In this document: piece by piece, positions 7,125 to 8,911 of the stretch
Layout of the letters: every line of letters begins with the position of its first letter
How positions within the stretch are numbered: position 1 is the stretch's first letter
DNA from: an uncultured Eubacteriales bacterium
Lineage (GTDB): Bacteria; Bacillota; Clostridia; Lachnospirales; Anaerotignaceae
Direction: 5' to 3'
Length of the DNA: 8,911 nt
Assembly: GCA_934552695.1 (NCBI GenBank)
Contig: CAKTER010000055.1
Span: 1 to 8,911, forward strand
Translations under genes and position numbers: made by a program
Notes under the pieces: model-generated
Told to the model about the DNA's origin: nothing
The model's database searches: none
What the model saw: only the letters and a program-made list of their open reading frames with translations

Positions 7125-7153
7125 ACAGCCGTCCACCTTTTCTCAGAGTTTTG

Positions 7154-7172
7154 GCCGCCGGGTTACGGCGGC
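7154..7172 (-). repeat. GC-rich hairpin upstream of the permease gene
   Basis: GCCGCCG (7154-7160) and CGGCGGC (7166-7172) are perfect arms around a five-base loop, 30 bases upstream of the permease start. A further pair, CGGGCG (7180-7185) and CGCCCG (7201-7206), lies beyond it. Neither is followed by a T run, so these are probably mRNA structures rather than terminators. Confidence 0.6.
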
Positions 7173-7224
7173 GGTTTCCCGGGCGCAGCCCATACAGCCC
7201 CGCCCGCCGGCAAGTTGCCAATCA

Positions 7225-7261
7225 TAGAAAAGACACAGGGCAGAGGAGTCCTGCCCTGTGT
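7225..7261 (-). terminator. Hairpin after the lipoprotein gene, partial terminator or mRNA stabiliser
   Basis: ACACAGGGCAG (7233-7243) and CTGCCCTGTGT (7251-7261) form a perfect 11-base stem with a seven-base loop. On the minus strand CTTTTCTA follows, a broken T tract. It lies 32 bases after the solute-binding protein stop. A leaky terminator or 3' stabiliser here would keep the binding protein in excess over the permease and ATPase, as is common in ABC importer operons. Confidence 0.65.
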
Positions 7262-7293
7262 ATGGCAAAATTCGTTGTTCCAACCTGCAAAAA

Positions 7294-8343
7294 TCAGTCG
7301 GTATACACGTCAACCGCCCGATCCAGCACGCTTTGGGGAATTTCAATCCCCAGGGCTTTGGCCGTGGTCTCGTTCACACCCACCGCCGCATCGGAAGCAT
7401 ATTCCACCGGCATGGCAGAAATATCGGCACCTTCAAAAATGCGGATGGCCATTTGCCCGGTCTGATACCCCAGCTTGTAGTAATCGATACCCACCGTTGC
7501 CAGGCCGCCGTTTTGGCACATACCGGCTTCGCCTACGATAACGGGAACCCCGGCCTCGTTGGTCAGGGCCGCCACATTGGCCATGCCATTGGCCAGCACG
7601 TTGTCGGTGGGGATATAAATCACGTCCACCTTATCGGCCAGAGAGGCCACGGCCTGGGCGACGTCGTTGATGTTGGTGACGGTGCCCACCTCGTAGGCCA
7701 GCCCCCGTTCTTCGGCGGCTTCCATGGCGATTTTCGCCTGAATTTCGGAGTTGACCTCGCTGGAGGTGTACATAATCCCCACGGTCTTGGCTTCGGGCAA
7801 AATCTCCTGCAGCAGGTCGAATTGCAGGGCCACAGGCGTTAGGTCGCTGGTGCCGGACACGTTGGTGCCGGGCGCCTCGTTATCCTCGATGAGGGAGGCC
7901 CCTACCAAATCGGTGACCGCCGTGACCAAAATGGGGATTTCGGTGGTCTCGGCCGCCATGGACTGGGCAGCCGGGGTGGCAATGGCCAAAATCAAATCCT
8001 CGCCGTTGTTTACAAACCGCTGGCTGATGGTCTTTAGGTTGGACTGGTCGGCCTGCGCATTTTGGAAGTCGATGGTGATGTTTTCGCCGTCCTTGTAGCC
8101 CCCGTCGGCCAGGGCCGCCACAAAGCCCTCATAAGCAGAATCCAGCGCCACGTGCTCGGTGTACTGGATTACGCCAATCTTGAGGGGCTCGCCAGAAGCG
8201 GCATCCTCCTCCCCGCCGGCCGGCTCCTCCTGCTTCGTATCGTTGTCGGACGTGTTGCTCGAATCGGACTTGCTACAGGCCCCCAGGCCCAGCACCATGA
8301 CCGCCGCCGTTGCCAGCGCCGCCGTTTTCTTCCAGAATTTCAT
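7294..8343 (-). CDS. ABC importer solute-binding lipoprotein (PF04392, TrpX-like)
   Basis: This 349-residue protein has a lipoprotein signal peptide (MKFWKK, hydrophobic core, lipobox L20-G21-A22-C23), so mature protein would be anchored by lipid at Cys23 on the outer face of the membrane. An acidic Ser/Asp/Glu-rich linker runs to about residue 54. The binding domain then begins (LKIGVIQYTEHVALDSAYEGF) and contains the family's conserved NAQADQSNLKTISQ, LILAIATPAAQSMA, YIPTDNVLANG and GGLATVGIDYYKLG segments. It closely resembles pneumococcal TrpX as I remember it, but the family also carries other solutes, so the ligand is uncertain. The ATG (8341-8343) is preferred over the adjacent TTG. 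AGGGGAGG (8352-8359) lies eight bases upstream. First gene of the importer operon, read from the promoter at 8396-8424. No T-box or other riboswitch precedes it. Confidence 0.93.
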   Translation of the reverse strand: MKFWKKTAALATAAVMVLGLGACSKSDSSNTSDNDTKQEEPAGGEEDAASGEPLKIGVIQYTEHVALDSAYEGFVAALADGGYKDGENITIDFQNAQADQSNLKTISQRFVNNGEDLILAIATPAAQSMAAETTEIPILVTAVTDLVGASLIEDNEAPGTNVSGTSDLTPVALQFDLLQEILPEAKTVGIMYTSSEVNSEIQAKIAMEAAEERGLAYEVGTVTNINDVAQAVASLADKVDVIYIPTDNVLANGMANVAALTNEAGVPVIVGEAGMCQNGGLATVGIDYYKLGYQTGQMAIRIFEGADISAMPVEYASDAAVGVNETTAKALGIEIPQSVLDRAVDVYTD

Positions 8344-8395
8344 CAAAAAAACCTCCCCTGAACCAAGATCTTTGTTTTTTCTATTATTGTTCCTT

Positions 8396-8424
8396 ATTTT
8401 AGAAGCTTACGTGCAAAATGTCAA
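8396..8424 (-). promoter_or_regulatory. Sigma-A promoter of the ABC importer operon
   Basis: On the minus strand a consensus -35 TTGACA (8419-8424) and a -10 TAAAAT (8396-8401) are separated by exactly 17 bases. Transcription would start near 8389, giving a leader of about 45 bases. That is too short for a T-box or a typical riboswitch. Confidence 0.85.
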
Positions 8425-8635
8425 GGATTTGCAGCCATTTAAACTACAAAAATTTAAAGCGCCAAAATTTCACCGTATGAAAATTTTACTGTGTGAAAGC
8501 ATTTCAGTTCGGTTCGGTCAATTTTCTCCGGATTTGTGAACTATTTTGCCTTGCATTTTTCAAATCTGTGTAAATACACCAGAGTTTCCCCGGTTGCACC
8601 GGCCAACCCAATGTTATGTAAATTTGCAAATTTCC
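8425..8635. other. AT-rich non-coding stretch with several inverted repeats
   Basis: No ORF here has a plausible protein. From 8361 to about 8575 the DNA is clearly AT-rich against a GC-rich background. It contains AAAATTTCA/TGAAAATTTT (8464-8487), TGAAA/TTTCA (8494-8506), the near-palindrome GTGTA-AA-TACAC (8568-8579) and the palindrome at 8620-8633. These may be operator sites for the importer promoter or part of an unwinding region beside the DnaA boxes. Confidence 0.6.
8464..8506. repeat. Two TTTCA/TGAAA inverted repeats upstream of the importer promoter
   Basis: AAAATTTCA (8464-8472) is mirrored by TGAAAATTTT (8478-8487), with one extra A, across CCGTA. About 25 bases on, TGAAA (8494-8498) is mirrored by TTTCA (8502-8506) across GCA. 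They lie 40-80 bases upstream of the -35, where an activator or repressor could bind. Confidence 0.45.
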
Positions 8636-8652
8636 TTTTCCACAGGCCGGTG
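8597..8652. repeat. Nested inverted repeats around AAATTTGCAAATTT
   Basis: CACCGGCC (8597-8604) and GGCCGGTG (8645-8652) are perfect 8-base arms. Between them, nearly centred (centres 8624.5 and 8626.5), is the perfect 14-base palindrome AAATTTGCAAATTT (8620-8633). The right arm runs into a DnaA-like box. This could extrude as a cruciform or bind a dimeric protein. Confidence 0.55.
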
Positions 8653-8738
8653 GATAACCCAAGTGGAAAACCCTTCCTTTTCCACCGCCGCAACCCCACA
8701 AAAATAGGTTATCCACAAAGTTATCCACATTATCCACC
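8636..8738. other. DnaA-box cluster, candidate replication origin (oriC)
   Basis: Against the consensus TTATCCACA, the + strand has perfect boxes at 8709-8717 and 8721-8729, TTATCCACC at 8730-8738 (one mismatch, abutting the previous box), and TTTTCCACA at 8636-8644 (one mismatch). It also has TTTTCCACC at 8678-8686 (two mismatches). The minus strand has TTATCCACC at 8649-8657 and TTTTCCACT at 8662-8670 (two mismatches). Seven boxes or near-boxes in 103 bases is far above chance. In Firmicutes such clusters mark oriC, usually beside dnaA, and also allow DnaA autoregulation. An AT-rich stretch lies to the left. No dnaA or rpmH is in the window, so the assignment depends on what follows base 8911. 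Confidence 0.7.
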
Positions 8739-8911
8739 GATTTTTCTCCCCACCGCCCGTTTTTTTCAAAAATCCGGGGCCGGGGCCAGGATGGCGAAAA
8801 ACGGGGCATTCCGAACATTTTGTAAAATTGACTACCGGCGCCCAGAACCCGTTATGTAACCCTTTGCGGCAGGCGGCTTCTGTCACTTTTTCCCGGCGGG
8901 AGTTCCAAAAT
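8739..8911. other. Non-coding end of the window
   Basis: I see no credible gene here on either strand. The stretch has a T run after a C-rich tract (8740-8767) and a locally G-rich segment (8775-8806). A TTGACT at 8828-8833 resembles a -35 but has no good -10 at the right distance. If the DnaA boxes belong to a dnaA upstream region, its coding sequence would begin beyond 8911. Confidence 0.5.

Noticed and set aside
8344..8424. T-box or other riboswitch before the TrpX-like gene
   Set aside because: A near-consensus promoter lies about 50 bases from the start codon, and no T-box sequence or specifier stem is present.
8828..8858. Possible + strand promoter (TTGACT followed by TTATGTA)
   Set aside because: The -10 matches poorly and the spacing is 18-19 bases, and no start codon with a ribosome binding site follows in the window.
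8504..8886. Short open frames on both strands in the right-hand gene-free region
   Set aside because: Their products are unlike any family, and their patterns (such as repeated Trp-Ile-Thr) just reflect repeated DnaA boxes read in frame.

Overview
The window looks like chromosomal DNA from a GC-rich member of the Clostridia, most likely the Oscillospiraceae/Ruminococcaceae. The clues are strong AGGAGG-type ribosome binding sites, sigma-A promoters embedded in AT-rich gaps, a Rex repressor, a Cys-rich small-domain protein, and a TrpXYZ-type ABC transporter. This placement is inferred from gene content and style, not from a database match. There are no RNA genes, CRISPR arrays, insertion sequences or phage genes.

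Layout. Bases 1-1035 (+) hold the 3' part of a DUF815 AAA+ ATPase gene, closed by an intrinsic terminator. Bases 1110-1496 (-) encode a small membrane-anchored or secreted protein of unknown function. Bases 1594-3483 (-) encode a YdiF-like ABC-F ATPase. A 190-base divergent promoter region follows, then rex (3674-4336, +) with its own near-consensus promoter and a clean terminator. Bases 4448-5212 (-) encode a fusion of a Cys-rich metal-binding small domain to a GNAT acetyltransferase, with a convincing internal ribosome binding site at the domain junction. Bases 5414-8343 (-) form a three-gene ABC importer operon (lipoprotein, permease, ATPase) read from a good sigma-A promoter at 8396-8424. 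Hairpins lie between the lipoprotein gene and the permease gene.

The last ~490 bases (8425-8911) have no credible gene. They contain a dense cluster of DnaA boxes: two perfect TTATCCACA copies, two one-mismatch copies of the form TTATCCACC, one TTTTCCACA, and weaker variants. An AT-rich stretch and nested palindromes lie beside the cluster. This is the most notable part of the window and is a candidate chromosomal replication origin or a DnaA-controlled promoter region. The importer operon is transcribed away from it, and the + strand to its left is visibly C-rich even in a + strand gene, which fits an origin at the right end.

How the genes relate. The three transporter genes form one importer, probably for an amino acid (Trp/Tyr-like) or another small solute. 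Rex would sense NADH/NAD+ and control fermentation genes elsewhere. The other genes look like independent housekeeping or poorly known units. I see no clearly new multi-gene system. The less ordinary observations are the DnaA-box cluster, the fusion gene with its internal start, and several unassigned inverted repeats in promoter regions.
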